Below, in pieces: positions 1-7,910 of a stretch of DNA of 64,000 nt. The notes below the pieces were generated by a model that ran no database searches, had not been told where the DNA came from, and was given only the letters and a program-made list of their open reading frames with translations. A program made the position numbers and the translations under genes. The stretch spans positions 1 to 64,000 of the forward strand of contig NZ_JALBGD010000006.1 of the NCBI RefSeq assembly GCF_023507705.1. Direction: 5' to 3'. Positions within the stretch are counted from its first letter, which is position 1. Each line of letters opens with the position of its first letter. The stretch comes from Stappia sp. WLB 29 (GTDB lineage: Bacteria; Pseudomonadota; Alphaproteobacteria; Rhizobiales; Stappiaceae).

Positions 1-621
1 CTCCGGGGTCAGCAACCCGTCGATGAGCACCTCGAAGACGGCGAGGAAGCCGGCCTCGTCGGCGCCCGAGGCGATGTCGAGCGCGGCGCGGTCGAAGGCA
101 GCGGAGAGCACGCCGGTCAGCGCGTCGAGGGGCAGGGGGCGCAAGTCGCCCTGCCCAAGGGCTTCCGCCAGCCCCTCGCGCAGGGTGCGGCCGGCATGCA
201 GCGCGTCGAGCCGCGAGGCCTCACTGGGGCCGAGCGCGGCCGGCCCGTCGACCAGCAGGATGCGGCTGCGGCCGGGCGCGCGCATCGCCGCGAAATAGGC
301 CCGCGCGCCGGCAAGCAGCGCCGCGCGCGCGGACGGCGCTTCGGCCGAGCCCGCTTCGATCTCCTGCGCGACTTCGCGGCTTTCCGCCTCGAAGACGGCG
401 GCGAAGAGCGCGGTCTTGTCGGCGAAATGGTGATAGAGCGCGCCGCGCGTCACGCCGGCGGCGGCGACGATCTCCGGCGTCGAGGTGTCGGCGAAGCCTT
501 TTTCCGCGAACAGGCGCCGGCCGGCGGCGATCAGCTCGCCGCGCATTTCGGCGGAACGTTCGGAATTGCCGCGGCCCTTGCCGCGCCGCCGGTCGGGTTT
601 GTTCGTCGTCGTGCCGGTCAT
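1..621 (-). CDS. TetR/AcrR-family transcriptional regulator (partial, C-terminus off the left edge)
   Basis: Reading leftward from an ATG at 619-621, the frame stays open for 207 codons to the window edge. Residues about 22-70 form a TetR N-terminal helix-turn-helix: AAGRRLFAEKGF, then TSTPEIVAAAGVTRGALYHHF, whose last residues are the recognition helix, followed by the usual DKTALF. The rest is the helical ligand and dimer domain, normally 190-220 residues in this family, so only a few residues should be missing. It is divergent from the VOC-fold gene at 756, with two palindromes between them, so it probably represses that gene and itself. The inducer is unknown. Confidence 0.88.
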   Translation of the reverse strand, partial: MTGTTTNKPDRRRGKGRGNSERSAEMRGELIAAGRRLFAEKGFADTSTPEIVAAAGVTRGALYHHFADKTALFAAVFEAESREVAQEIEAGSAEAPSARAALLAGARAYFAAMRAPGRSRILLVDGPAALGPSEASRLDALHAGRTLREGLAEALGQGDLRPLPLDALTGVLSAAFDRAALDIASGADEAGFLAVFEVLIDGLLTPE

Positions 622-634
622 CGATTCATCTCTT

Positions 635-679
635 TACATACAGACTGCCTGTATGTATATGGATACAGGCTGCATGTAT
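635..679. promoter_or_regulatory. Twin palindromic operators between the TetR gene and the VOC gene
   Basis: A perfect inverted repeat has arms TACATACAG (635-643) and CTGTATGTA (649-657) around 5 bp. A second imperfect copy lies at 663-679 (ATACAG...ATGTAT). Spacing and symmetry fit a TetR dimer site. Both lie between the divergent start codons at 621 and 756, so one regulator could control both directions. Confidence 0.75.
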
Positions 680-755
680 GTGACATGGGGCGGTGCCGGC
701 AGGCAAGGGTTTGCTGCTGTCGCCGAAGGACAGACGAGAGACGGAAGGACAGGCC

Positions 756-1187
756 ATGAAGGTGACGAGCTATTATCCCGTGCTGATGACCGGCGAGGTG
801 GAGACGACCGCGCGATTCTATGAGACGCATTTCGGCTTTCGCCGCGCCTTCAGCGCCGACTGGTACGTGCATCTGCAGTCGGAAAACGATCCGTCCGTGA
901 ACCTTGCGGTTCTGGACGGCAGCCATGAGACGATCCCGGAGGCGGGGCGCGGGCAGTCGGTCGGCGGGTTGCTGCTCAACTTCGAGGTGGAGGATGTCGA
1001 TGCCGAGTACGAGCGGCTGACGGCGGCGGGCCTGCCGATCCTGTTGGACATCCGCGACGAGGAGTTCGGCCAGCGGCATTTCATCACGCGCGACCCTAAT
1101 GGCGTGCTGATCGACATGATCAAGCCGATCCCGCCGAGCGCAGCGTTCCTGGCGCAGTATGCGGACGATGCGGTTCCGACCGAGTGA
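756..1187 (+). CDS. VOC superfamily (glyoxalase/bleomycin-resistance/dioxygenase-like) protein
   Basis: This 143-residue protein has the length and beta-alpha-beta-beta-beta repeat pattern of single-module vicinal-oxygen-chelate proteins. It begins with [20 protein letters not shown] and ends its second module with [14 protein letters not shown], the usual C-terminal VOC signature. The first module lacks an obvious N-terminal metal-binding His and the second keeps only a possible acidic ligand. It may therefore be a non-metal drug-binding or resistance type. The start at 756 was chosen over an upstream in-frame codon because a GGAAGGAC ribosome site precedes it and the VOC fold begins there. 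The divergent TetR gene and operators suggest ligand-induced expression. Substrate unknown. Confidence 0.8.
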   Translation: MKVTSYYPVLMTGEVETTARFYETHFGFRRAFSADWYVHLQSENDPSVNLAVLDGSHETIPEAGRGQSVGGLLLNFEVEDVDAEYERLTAAGLPILLDIRDEEFGQRHFITRDPNGVLIDMIKPIPPSAAFLAQYADDAVPTE

Positions 1188-1304
1188 GCTCAGGGTGGAC
1201 AGTGTGGACAAGAAGGGCGGGCGCGGCTTGCCAAGGCCGGGACGGGAAGGTCAGAATGCGGCCCGAACGCCCTCCCTTCTTTCCCCCGAACACCGGAAAC
1301 AGAC

Positions 1305-1715
1305 ATGCCGCAAGCTGCGACCCTCAAGCTTCTCCACGCCTATTACGCCGCCTTCAACGCCGGCGACACGGCAGCGATGCTGGAGCTGGTCACCGACGAT
1401 ATCGCCCATGACGTGAACCAGGGCGAACGGCGGCAGGGCAAGGCGCTGTTCGCCGCGTTCAACGACCACATGACGCGCTGCTACAAGGAAGAGCTGTCGG
1501 AGATCGTGCTCTTTGCCAGCGAGGACGGCCGCCGCGCGGCGGCCGAGTTCATCGTCTCGGGCACCTATCTCGTCACCGACGAGGGCCTGCCGGAGGCGGC
1601 GGGACAGACCTATCGCCTGCCGGCGGGCACGTTCTTCGACATTCGCGAGGGGCGGATCGCCCGCATCACCACCTATTACAATCTGCAGGAGTGGATCGCC
1701 CAGGTCGGCGCCTGA
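1305..1715 (+). CDS. SnoaL/NTF2-like (ketosteroid-isomerase-related) protein
   Basis: The 136-residue product has the NTF2/SnoaL cone-fold pattern: a helical N-terminus (LKLLHAYYAAFNAGDTAAM), then LELVTDDIAHDVNQGERRQG, and a closing sheet FFDIREGRIARITTYYNLQEW. These proteins are small cytoplasmic isomerases or hydrolases, or ligand-binding subunits, and sequence alone does not fix the substrate. It lies 34 bp before the FAD oxidoreductase on the same strand, so the two are probably co-transcribed and may act on one pathway. A plain ATG start gives the canonical N-terminus. Confidence 0.78.
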   Translation: MPQAATLKLLHAYYAAFNAGDTAAMLELVTDDIAHDVNQGERRQGKALFAAFNDHMTRCYKEELSEIVLFASEDGRRAAAEFIVSGTYLVTDEGLPEAAGQTYRLPAGTFFDIREGRIARITTYYNLQEWIAQVGA

Positions 1716-1749
1716 TTCCCGCTCGCGCCGGCAAGGAGGCAAGCTTCCC

Positions 1750-2847
1750 ATGAAGGTCATCGTCGTCGGCGCCGGCATTGCCGGGCTCTCCACCGCCTGG
1801 TCGCTCGCCAAGCGCGGCGTCGAGGTGGTGCTGGTCGAACAGGGGCAGATCCCCAACCCGCTGTCGGCCTCGGGCGACCATCACCGGATCATCCGCCGCG
1901 CCTATGGGGCGCAGGGCGGCTACCAGCGGCGGATCGACGAGGCCTATGCGGCCTGGGACGAGATGTGGGCCGATCTCGGCGCCAAGCATCTGGCCGATAC
2001 CGGCTTCCTGCTGGTGTCGCAGACCGGCCGGGACGCGGCCGTCGACTATCGCGACAGCCTGGTCGCCGGCGGCTATCCGGTGGAGGACCTGACCCGGGAC
2101 GAGGCGGTGCGCCGCCATCCGTTCCTCGATCCCGGCGGCGTGCATTCGGCCGCCTTCAGCCCGGAGGGCGGCGTGCTGCTGTGCCGGCATATCGCCTGCG
2201 ATCTGCTGGCCTTCATGCGGCGCGCCGGCGTGACGATCCGCGCGCAGACGCAGGTGGTGGCGGTGGATGTGGCTTCGGGCAAGGTACGGCTTGCCGGCGG
2301 CGAGGAGCTTGCCGGCGATCATGTGGTGGTGACGGCCGGCGCCTGGGTGCTGCAGCTGTTCCCGCAGCTTGCCGACCGGCTGACCTCCTATCGCACGGCG
2401 GTCGCCTATCTCGACCCGCCGGCGGATCTCGCCGCCGCCTGGGAGGCCTCGCCGGTGATCCTCGATGTCGGCGGCACGGTCGACGGCTATGTGCTGCCGC
2501 CGGTGCGGGGCACGGGGCTGAAGGTGGGCGCTGGCATCCACAAGGTGCGCGCCGGTGCCGACGAGCGGCGTGTGCCGGAGCCGGGCGAGGGCGAGCGGTT
2601 GCGCGATCATTTCGCCCCGCCGTTTGCGCGCATCAAAGAGTACCGGGTGCGCGAGGTCATCACCTGCGCCTATACGTTCACCGCGGACGAGCATTTCCTC
2701 GTTGCCGGGGAAGACCGGCTGACCATCGTCTCGGCCTGCTCGGGACACGGCTACAAGTTCGGCGCGGCCGTCGGCCGCCGGGTGGCGGACGGGGTTCTGT
2801 CCAGCGACCGGGCCGGTTTGAGAGAGTGGCTAGAAGCGCGGGACTGA
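1750..2847 (+). CDS. FAD-dependent oxidoreductase of the D-amino-acid/sarcosine oxidase (DAO) family
   Basis: The 365-residue protein opens with a dinucleotide-binding GxGxxG Rossmann motif (VVGAGIAGLSTAW) and an acidic residue ending strand 2 (VVLVEQG), as expected for FAD. The middle carries the DAO substrate domain, and the C-terminus has the second FAD contact (IVSACSGHGYKFGAAVGRRV), typical of sarcosine or N-methyl-tryptophan oxidase relatives. Expected chemistry is flavin-dependent oxidation of a secondary or primary amine with release of H2O2. An in-frame extension upstream exists, but the ATG at 1750, after AAGGAGGCAAG, puts the FAD motif at the usual extreme N-terminus. It follows the SnoaL-like gene and converges on speE across a terminator. 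Confidence 0.85.
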   Translation: MKVIVVGAGIAGLSTAWSLAKRGVEVVLVEQGQIPNPLSASGDHHRIIRRAYGAQGGYQRRIDEAYAAWDEMWADLGAKHLADTGFLLVSQTGRDAAVDYRDSLVAGGYPVEDLTRDEAVRRHPFLDPGGVHSAAFSPEGGVLLCRHIACDLLAFMRRAGVTIRAQTQVVAVDVASGKVRLAGGEELAGDHVVVTAGAWVLQLFPQLADRLTSYRTAVAYLDPPADLAAAWEASPVILDVGGTVDGYVLPPVRGTGLKVGAGIHKVRAGADERRVPEPGEGERLRDHFAPPFARIKEYRVREVITCAYTFTADEHFLVAGEDRLTIVSACSGHGYKFGAAVGRRVADGVLSSDRAGLREWLEARD

Positions 2848-2880
2848 GGGAGTGGCGTTGCCCCCAGCGACAGGCGCCGC

Positions 2881-2914
2881 AAAAAAAGCCGCCGTCCCGA
2901 GGGGCGGCGGCTTT
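2881..2914 (-). terminator. Rho-independent terminator between the FAD oxidoreductase and speE
   Basis: Perfect 10-bp arms AAAGCCGCCG (2885-2894) and CGGCGGCTTT (2905-2914) flank a 10-nt loop. On the minus strand the stem is followed by a run of seven T, so it is a classical terminator for speE. For the plus-strand gene it ends in CTTTCCTGTTTT and may work in both directions. Confidence 0.85.
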
Positions 2915-2941
2915 CCTGTTTTCGGCAAGCAGACAAAGGCG

Positions 2942-3814
2942 TCAGGCGCCCTTGCGGCCTTCCTCCACCGCATCGCGAATGAAGCGCGGCAGCGCGAAGG
3001 CGGCCTGGTGCACTTCCGGCGTGTAGTAGCGGGTGTCGAGCTCGGCGGCCTCGAAGCGCTGCTCCAGCACCTCGAGCGGCTGGCGGCGCAGGGCCGGATC
3101 GTCGCTGGCCCAGCCGAGCGCCATGTGGCCGCCGAAATAGGTCGGGATCGCCGCGACATAGGCATAGGCGTCGCGGTAGATCTTCGAGAAGTGGCCGATG
3201 GAGGAGACCAGCTCGCCCTTCTGCAGGAAGGGGACGCCGTTCTGGGTGACCAGCACGCCGCCCGGCTTCAGGCAGTGATGGACGCCGCGATAGAACTCGG
3301 GCGTGAACAGCACGGCGCCGGGGCCCATCGGGTCGGTGGAATCCACCATCACCACGTCGAAGCGGCGATCCGTCTCGGCGACGAAGCGCGCCCCGTCGGC
3401 GATGACCAGGTCGAACCGGTCGTCGCGGAAGACGGAGGCGTTGAAATCGGCGAAGTGCTCCTTGGAGAATTCGACGACGGCATCGTCGATCTCCACCTGG
3501 GTCAGCCGCTCGATGCCCTTGTGCTTCAAGGCCTCCTCGGCCATGCCGCAGTCGCCGCCGCCGATGATCAGCACCTCGCGCGCCTCGCCATGGGCGAGGA
3601 TCGGCACATGCGCCATCATCTCGTGATAGATGAACTCGTCGGCGGTGGTGACCTGGGTGATGCCGTCGAGCATCAGGACCTTGCCGAACACCGGATTGGC
3701 GAACAGCACGAGGTCCTGATGCTCTGAGCGATCCTGGTACAGGATGTCGTCGCAGGAATACTGTACCTGGACGCCAGGATAGAGCGTCTCGCGGAAGACC
3801 AGCCCGTCGCTCAT
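2942..3814 (-). CDS. speE: Polyamine aminopropyltransferase (spermidine synthase)
   Basis: This 290-residue enzyme transfers the aminopropyl group of decarboxylated S-adenosylmethionine to putrescine. Visible features are the N-terminal beta-domain (YPGVQVQYSCDDILYQDRSE), the gate QDLVLFANPVFGKVLMLDG, the binding loop VLIIGGGDCGMAEEALKH (GGGDG variant with C before G), the acidic substrate site VEIDDAVVEFSKEHF and VVMVDSTDPMGPG. The ATG at 3814 overlaps the speD stop (ATGA), so an upstream extension was rejected. The pair forms a two-gene spermidine operon transcribed leftward, and SpeD supplies SpeE's aminopropyl donor. It ends at the terminator 2881-2914. Confidence 0.95.
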   Translation of the reverse strand: MSDGLVFRETLYPGVQVQYSCDDILYQDRSEHQDLVLFANPVFGKVLMLDGITQVTTADEFIYHEMMAHVPILAHGEAREVLIIGGGDCGMAEEALKHKGIERLTQVEIDDAVVEFSKEHFADFNASVFRDDRFDLVIADGARFVAETDRRFDVVMVDSTDPMGPGAVLFTPEFYRGVHHCLKPGGVLVTQNGVPFLQKGELVSSIGHFSKIYRDAYAYVAAIPTYFGGHMALGWASDDPALRRQPLEVLEQRFEAAELDTRYYTPEVHQAAFALPRFIRDAVEEGRKGA

Positions 3815-4350
3815 GCGACCTCCTTGCCGCGCAGCAACTCGCTGACGCTGGTGCGTCCAGGGCGGAAGGCCGCTTCCAGCACCTCGACGCATTTTTCCGG
3901 CCGGGCATCGCCGCACATGAACACATCGAAGGCCGCATAGCCGGCCTCGGGCCAGGTGTGGACCGAGATATGGCTTTCGGCCAGCACCGCGACGCCGCTC
4001 ACGCCGGTGGGCTCGAACGGGTGCAGGTGGATGTGCAGCAGCGTTGCGCCGGCCTCCTCGACGCAGGTCTTCAACGTCTCCTCGATAAAGGGAAGATCGT
4101 CGAGACGCGAGGCGTCGTAGAGATCGATGATCAGATGCGAGCCGGCACAGCGGACGCCCTCGCGCTCGATGAAGTGATCGAGCCGGTTGTCCTGCGTGTT
4201 GGCCGCAGGCGCGGTAATGTCGTTGTCTTCCGTATGGGTGGTGCTTCTCGGCACGTCGAAGGCATATGCGTCCGCAAACGATGCGTCGGCGCCTTCATGG
4301 TGACGTGCTTCCAAGTCCATCCCCAATTGGAAGAGGCCGTCGTCAGACAT
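3811..4350 (-). CDS. speD: S-adenosylmethionine decarboxylase proenzyme
   Basis: The 179-residue proenzyme makes decarboxylated AdoMet for SpeE. The self-processing motif LAESHISVHTWPE is clear: cleavage between E and S creates the pyruvoyl cofactor. The H of TWPE-adjacent HTWP and the C of FDVFMCGDARPEKC match the catalytic His and Cys of prokaryotic class 1B enzymes. The conserved core begins only near GSHLIIDLYDASRLDD. About 70 preceding residues (acidic, low complexity) make it longer than the usual 120-140 residues. The start at 4350 was chosen because a GGAGA-type site precedes it; an in-frame codon at 4431 is an alternative. Translation is coupled to speE. Confidence 0.92.
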   Translation of the reverse strand: MSDDGLFQLGMDLEARHHEGADASFADAYAFDVPRSTTHTEDNDITAPAANTQDNRLDHFIEREGVRCAGSHLIIDLYDASRLDDLPFIEETLKTCVEEAGATLLHIHLHPFEPTGVSGVAVLAESHISVHTWPEAGYAAFDVFMCGDARPEKCVEVLEAAFRPGRTSVSELLRGKEVA

Positions 4351-4472
4351 GGCGGTCTCCCCAACCAGCAGATGAAACCCGGGTTCAGTCCCGAACGGGG
4401 GTGCTATAGGGTGGTTCGTGCTGCGATGCAATGGACGTTTTTCCGCAAGTTCGCGAAAATCGGCGAGAGGCG

Positions 4473-5075
4473 ATGAGAACAGAGCTTATTACTTTGACGG
4501 GTAAGAAAATCGGCGATGTGCTCGACGACCTCGCGGAACTGCGGGTCAAGGTGTTCCGGGAGTGGCCGTATCTCTATGAGGGCTCGCTGGACTACGAGCG
4601 CAATTACCTGCGTCGATATGCCGAAAGCGAGGGGGCGGTCGTCGTCGGAGCATTAGCCGGCAAACGGCTTGTCGGAGCGGCCACCGGACAGCCGCTGGCC
4701 GGCGAGGTGGCGGATTTCCGCGATCCCTTCGAGAAGGCCGGCTTCGATCCGGCGGCGATCTTCTATTTCGCGGAATCCGTGCTCGATCCGCAGTTTCGGG
4801 GACAGGGACTGGGGCACGGTTTCTTCGATGCGCGCGAGGCGCATGCGCGCGCCCTCGGCTTCGACCGCGCGGCGTTCTGCGCGGTGATCCGCCCAGCGGA
4901 CCACCCGGCGCGGCCGAAGGACTACAGTCCGCTCGACCCGTTCTGGCGCAAGCGCGGCTATCTGCCGGTCGAGGGGCTGACGGTCGGCTTCGACTGGCCG
5001 GATGTCGGGGAGCCGGCCTCCAGCCGCAAGCAGATGCAGGTTTGGATGCGCGACGGCCTGACCGGGGCGAACTGA
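4473..5075 (+). CDS. GNAT-family N-acetyltransferase
   Basis: The 200-residue protein has the GNAT fold. The acetyl-CoA pyrophosphate loop appears as FRGQGLGHGFFDAREAHARALG (Q/RxxGxG/A), preceded by strand 4 FYFAESVLDPQ. The N-terminal substrate half (VKVFREWPYLYEGSLDYERNYL) is like acetyltransferases often annotated only as GNAT, so the acceptor is unknown. The ATG at 4473 follows GGCGAGAGG at good spacing. An earlier in-frame ATG would overlap the divergent promoter region. The gene is divergent from speD-speE. A role in polyamine acetylation is possible but rests only on neighbourhood. Confidence 0.82.
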   Translation: MRTELITLTGKKIGDVLDDLAELRVKVFREWPYLYEGSLDYERNYLRRYAESEGAVVVGALAGKRLVGAATGQPLAGEVADFRDPFEKAGFDPAAIFYFAESVLDPQFRGQGLGHGFFDAREAHARALGFDRAAFCAVIRPADHPARPKDYSPLDPFWRKRGYLPVEGLTVGFDWPDVGEPASSRKQMQVWMRDGLTGAN

Positions 5076-5089
5076 TCGGCGCAAATCGA

Positions 5090-5113
5090 CCGGCGCGGAG
5101 CGACCCGCGCCGG
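5090..5113. terminator. Hairpin between convergent GNAT and SIMPL genes
   Basis: Nine-bp perfect arms CCGGCGCGG (5090-5098) and CCGCGCCGG (5105-5113) with a 6-nt loop lie between two convergent stop codons (5075 and 5143). There is no T-run on either side, so termination efficiency is uncertain. Confidence 0.45.
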
Positions 5114-5142
5114 AAGGTGTTGCTGGAGGGGAAGGACAGCCG

Positions 5143-5883
5143 TTACGGCTGGACCAGCTCCCAGGTGACGTTGACGCGCACCTCGAGCGAGCTCTCGCCG
5201 GCCTCCATCGGGGCCGGAGCGGCATCCATCTTGGCCTCGGCGCGGGCCATCATCATCATCGGGCGCGGGCCGCCGAAGTCCTGCTCGTTGATCGAGAGCA
5301 CCCGGCCGAGCTTGACGCCGGCCGCCTCGGCATAGATCTCCGCCTTGCGGATCGCGTCGGCCATGGCCTCCTTGCGGGCGCCGTCCTTCAGCTTGTCTTC
5401 CTCGCTGACGATGAAGGCGACGCCGCCGACCTGGTTGGCGCCGTCGCGCACCATCACGTCGATCAGCCCGCCGAGCTTGGCAAGGTCGCGCACGCGCACG
5501 CTCACATTGTTGCTGACGCGGTAGCCGAAGACCTCGCTGCGGTATTCCTCCGGGGTGGAGCTCTTCACCTGGCGGTAGCGCGGCTGCACGGAAAAGCCCG
5601 AGGTCTGGATGTCGCGCTGCTCGATGCCTGCCTCCTTGATGCGGGCGATCACGGCGGACATCGCCTCGGTGTTGGCGGCAAGCGCCTCGGCGGCGGTGTC
5701 GGCATCGCTGACGACGCCGCTGGTGATCATCGCCATGTCGGGGGCGGCGGTGACCACGCCGGTGCCGACCATGTCGATGGTGGCGATGCGCGGGGTCTCC
5801 TCGGCCCTGGCGGGCAGGGTGGCGGCGGCAAGGGCCAGCGCGCCGACGAAGGCGAAGCGGGCAGCGGTCTGGAGCGAGGTCAT
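5143..5883 (-). CDS. Secreted SIMPL-domain (DUF541) protein
   Basis: The 246-residue product begins with a Sec signal peptide (hydrophobic FAFVGALALAAATLPARA, cleavage after ARA) and continues as a SIMPL/DUF541 domain: IDMVGTGVVTAAPDMAMITSGV, then SGFSVQPRYRQV and YRVSNNVSVRVRDLAKLGGLID. It ends with EVRVNVTWEL. Members are periplasmic or outer-envelope proteins of unclear biochemical role, with oxidative-stress links reported for some. The ATG at 5883 follows CAAGGAGAT. The Met-rich patch RPMMMMARAEAKMDAAP near residue 210 is unusual and could be oxidation-sensitive or metal-related. It is transcribed alone, convergent with the GNAT gene. Confidence 0.88.
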   Translation of the reverse strand: MTSLQTAARFAFVGALALAAATLPARAEETPRIATIDMVGTGVVTAAPDMAMITSGVVSDADTAAEALAANTEAMSAVIARIKEAGIEQRDIQTSGFSVQPRYRQVKSSTPEEYRSEVFGYRVSNNVSVRVRDLAKLGGLIDVMVRDGANQVGGVAFIVSEEDKLKDGARKEAMADAIRKAEIYAEAAGVKLGRVLSINEQDFGGPRPMMMMARAEAKMDAAPAPMEAGESSLEVRVNVTWELVQP

Positions 5884-6058
5884 CGAATATCTCCTTGAAA
5901 AACGGAAGCTGTCCGCCGCAGCCCTCGGGCGCATGAGGCGGAACGGCGCGACCATCGCGAGCAATTGCGGCGGACGGAAGGCGATCGACCGGTGGCTTTC
6001 GGGTCGTTTCGGGTCGGTCGACACGGCCCGGCTGGACCGAGAAAGGGGTGAATGCGAA

Positions 6059-6091
6059 GACGGCCGCCGGGACAGCGTCGCGGCGGCCGTC
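6059..6091 (-). terminator. Probable terminator after the TRAP transporter operon
   Basis: Perfect 11-bp arms GACGGCCGCCG (6059-6069) and CGGCGGCCGTC (6081-6091) with an 11-nt loop lie 29 bp past the dctM stop. The downstream minus-strand sequence is only modestly T-rich. Confidence 0.55.
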
Positions 6092-6119
6092 GTCGGAACG
6101 TCGATGCGCGGATGCCCCG

Positions 6120-7367
6120 TCAGAAGACGAAGGGCACGAAGGCGATCAGCAGGTAGACCACGAGCAGCGTCGCGAGATAGGGCATCACGGCCCTGGCGAT
6201 CCGCTCGATGGGCAGCCCGGCGATGGTCGAGGCGACGAACAGGTTGATCGCGACCGGTGGCGTCACCATGCCGATGGCAAGTCCCACCACGATGATGATG
6301 CCGAAATGCACCGTGTCGAGGCCGAGCTGGGCCGCGAGCGGCAGCAGCATCGGGGTCAGGATGATCAGCGCCGAGGCAGTCTCCAGGAAGACGCCCGCCA
6401 CCAGGATCACCGCCATGATCAGCAGGAGCAGAACGTAAGGGTTGGAGGAGAGCGACAGCGCCGCACTGGCGATCTGGTTCGGCACCTGCCAGCTCGACAG
6501 GGTCCAGCTCAGCACCGACGAGGCGGCGATGACGAACATGATCACCGCGGTGGTGATGCCGGCGCGTAGCACGATGTCGTAAAGCTGCCGCAAGGACATG
6601 TCGCGATGGACGAGGAAGGAGATCAGGATCGCGTAGTTCACCGCGATGACGGCGGCCTCCGACGGGGTGAAGATGCCGGAGAAGATGCCGCCGAGGATGA
6701 TCAGCGGCGCCATCAGGCCCCAGCTGGCGGCGACGAAGGTGCGCCAGATGGTCCGCAGGTTCAGCGCCGTGCCGCGGGGATAGGCGCGGCGATGGCCCTG
6801 GACGACGGCAATGACGATCAGGCCGACGCCCATGGCGATGCCGGGAATGAAGCCGTTAAGGAAGAGCTTTGCGACCGATTCCTGCGCGATCACCGCATAG
6901 ATGATCATCGGCACGGACGGCGGGATGACGACGCCGATGGTGCCCGAGGCGGCGATCAGCGAGGCGGCGGAGGCCGGGTCGTAGCCCTTGCGCTTCAGCT
7001 CGGGCACGAGGCTGGCACCGACGGCGGCGGTGGTCGCCGCGCCCGAGCCGGAGATTGCGGCGAAGAACATGCCGGCAAACACGGAGACGATGGACAATCC
7101 GCCCTTGATGAAACCGAAAAGGCTGTCGGCAAACGCCACGAGGCGCTTGGAAATCTCGCCCTGCGCCATCACGTCGCCGGCCAGGATGAACATCGGTACG
7201 GCAACGAGGGCGAAGGAGTTGATGCCGGAGAACATCTGCTGCGGCACTGCCATCAGCGAGGTGCCGTCCATGTGGAGGGCCGTCATGGTGGCCGCGCCGA
7301 TGACGATGGCGACCGGCAGACCCATGAGCAGGAACAGGACGAACAGTCCGAAAAGAAGGAGGCTCAT
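6120..7367 (-). CDS. dctM: TRAP transporter large permease (DctM family)
   Basis: The 415-residue inner-membrane protein has about 12 predicted membrane segments and DctM signatures: LLFGLFVLFLLMGLPVAIVIG at the start, FSGINSFALVAVPMFILAGD, GSGAATTAAVGASLVPEL, and TPPVAINLFVASTIAGLP near the end. It is the sodium-coupled transport subunit of a tripartite ATP-independent transporter. It overlaps dctQ by 4 bp (ATGA), the last gene of a dctP-dctQ-dctM operon. The family does not reveal the substrate, which is set by DctP. Confidence 0.95.
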   Translation of the reverse strand: MSLLLFGLFVLFLLMGLPVAIVIGAATMTALHMDGTSLMAVPQQMFSGINSFALVAVPMFILAGDVMAQGEISKRLVAFADSLFGFIKGGLSIVSVFAGMFFAAISGSGAATTAAVGASLVPELKRKGYDPASAASLIAASGTIGVVIPPSVPMIIYAVIAQESVAKLFLNGFIPGIAMGVGLIVIAVVQGHRRAYPRGTALNLRTIWRTFVAASWGLMAPLIILGGIFSGIFTPSEAAVIAVNYAILISFLVHRDMSLRQLYDIVLRAGITTAVIMFVIAASSVLSWTLSSWQVPNQIASAALSLSSNPYVLLLLIMAVILVAGVFLETASALIILTPMLLPLAAQLGLDTVHFGIIIVVGLAIGMVTPPVAINLFVASTIAGLPIERIARAVMPYLATLLVVYLLIAFVPFVF

Positions 7368-7909
7368 ACCCGACGATCTTCCCCGTGGATCTGCGTTTCG
7401 AGCTCCACGTCGATCTCCGAAGGGGTCTCCCGCGCGCTGCCGCCGGCGAGCAGCCGGATCAGGTCGATGGACGACAGGAGGGCGATCAAAGCGGCAGAGA
7501 TCGGCATGACGACATAGACGTAGTTCATCGGCAGGCGCAGCGAGGGCGACTTCTGGAAGCTCTGCAACATCGTGTAGCGCCAGCCGACCCAGGCCAGGGC
7601 GACCAGGAAGGCGATCGCGACGAGGAGCGCAGCCCCCGTCACGATCCGTTTGAAGGCGGGCGGCAGGCCGTCGCGCATGAGCGTCACCGCGATATGCCGC
7701 CCCTGCTGGTAGGCCAGCGTGGCGCCGAGGAAGGTGATCCAGATCAGGAGGAAGCGGGCGACTTCCTCCGTCCAGCTCACGGATGTGAAGAACACCCGCG
7801 AGACGATCTGGAGCGTGATGACCGCGACGAGCGCGGCCATCCCCACGAAGACCACGGGCTTGAGCGTCTCGCCCAGAAGGCGGTCAATCCACGCCAACCC
7901 TGCCAGCAT
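7364..7909 (-). CDS. dctQ: TRAP transporter small permease (DctQ family)
   Basis: The 181-residue product has four membrane segments, as usual for DctQ. Diagnostic stretches are VISRVFF-like ITLQIVSRVFFTSVSWTEEV (the conserved R and W-E-E) and FLLIWITFLGATLAYQQGRHI. It ends with a charged cytoplasmic tail. DctQ bridges the binding protein and DctM. The start lies 1 bp after the dctP stop and the end overlaps dctM by 4 bp, so the three are translated from one message. Confidence 0.93.
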   Translation of the reverse strand: MLAGLAWIDRLLGETLKPVVFVGMAALVAVITLQIVSRVFFTSVSWTEEVARFLLIWITFLGATLAYQQGRHIAVTLMRDGLPPAFKRIVTGAALLVAIAFLVALAWVGWRYTMLQSFQKSPSLRLPMNYVYVVMPISAALIALLSSIDLIRLLAGGSARETPSEIDVELETQIHGEDRRV

Positions 7910-7910
7910 C

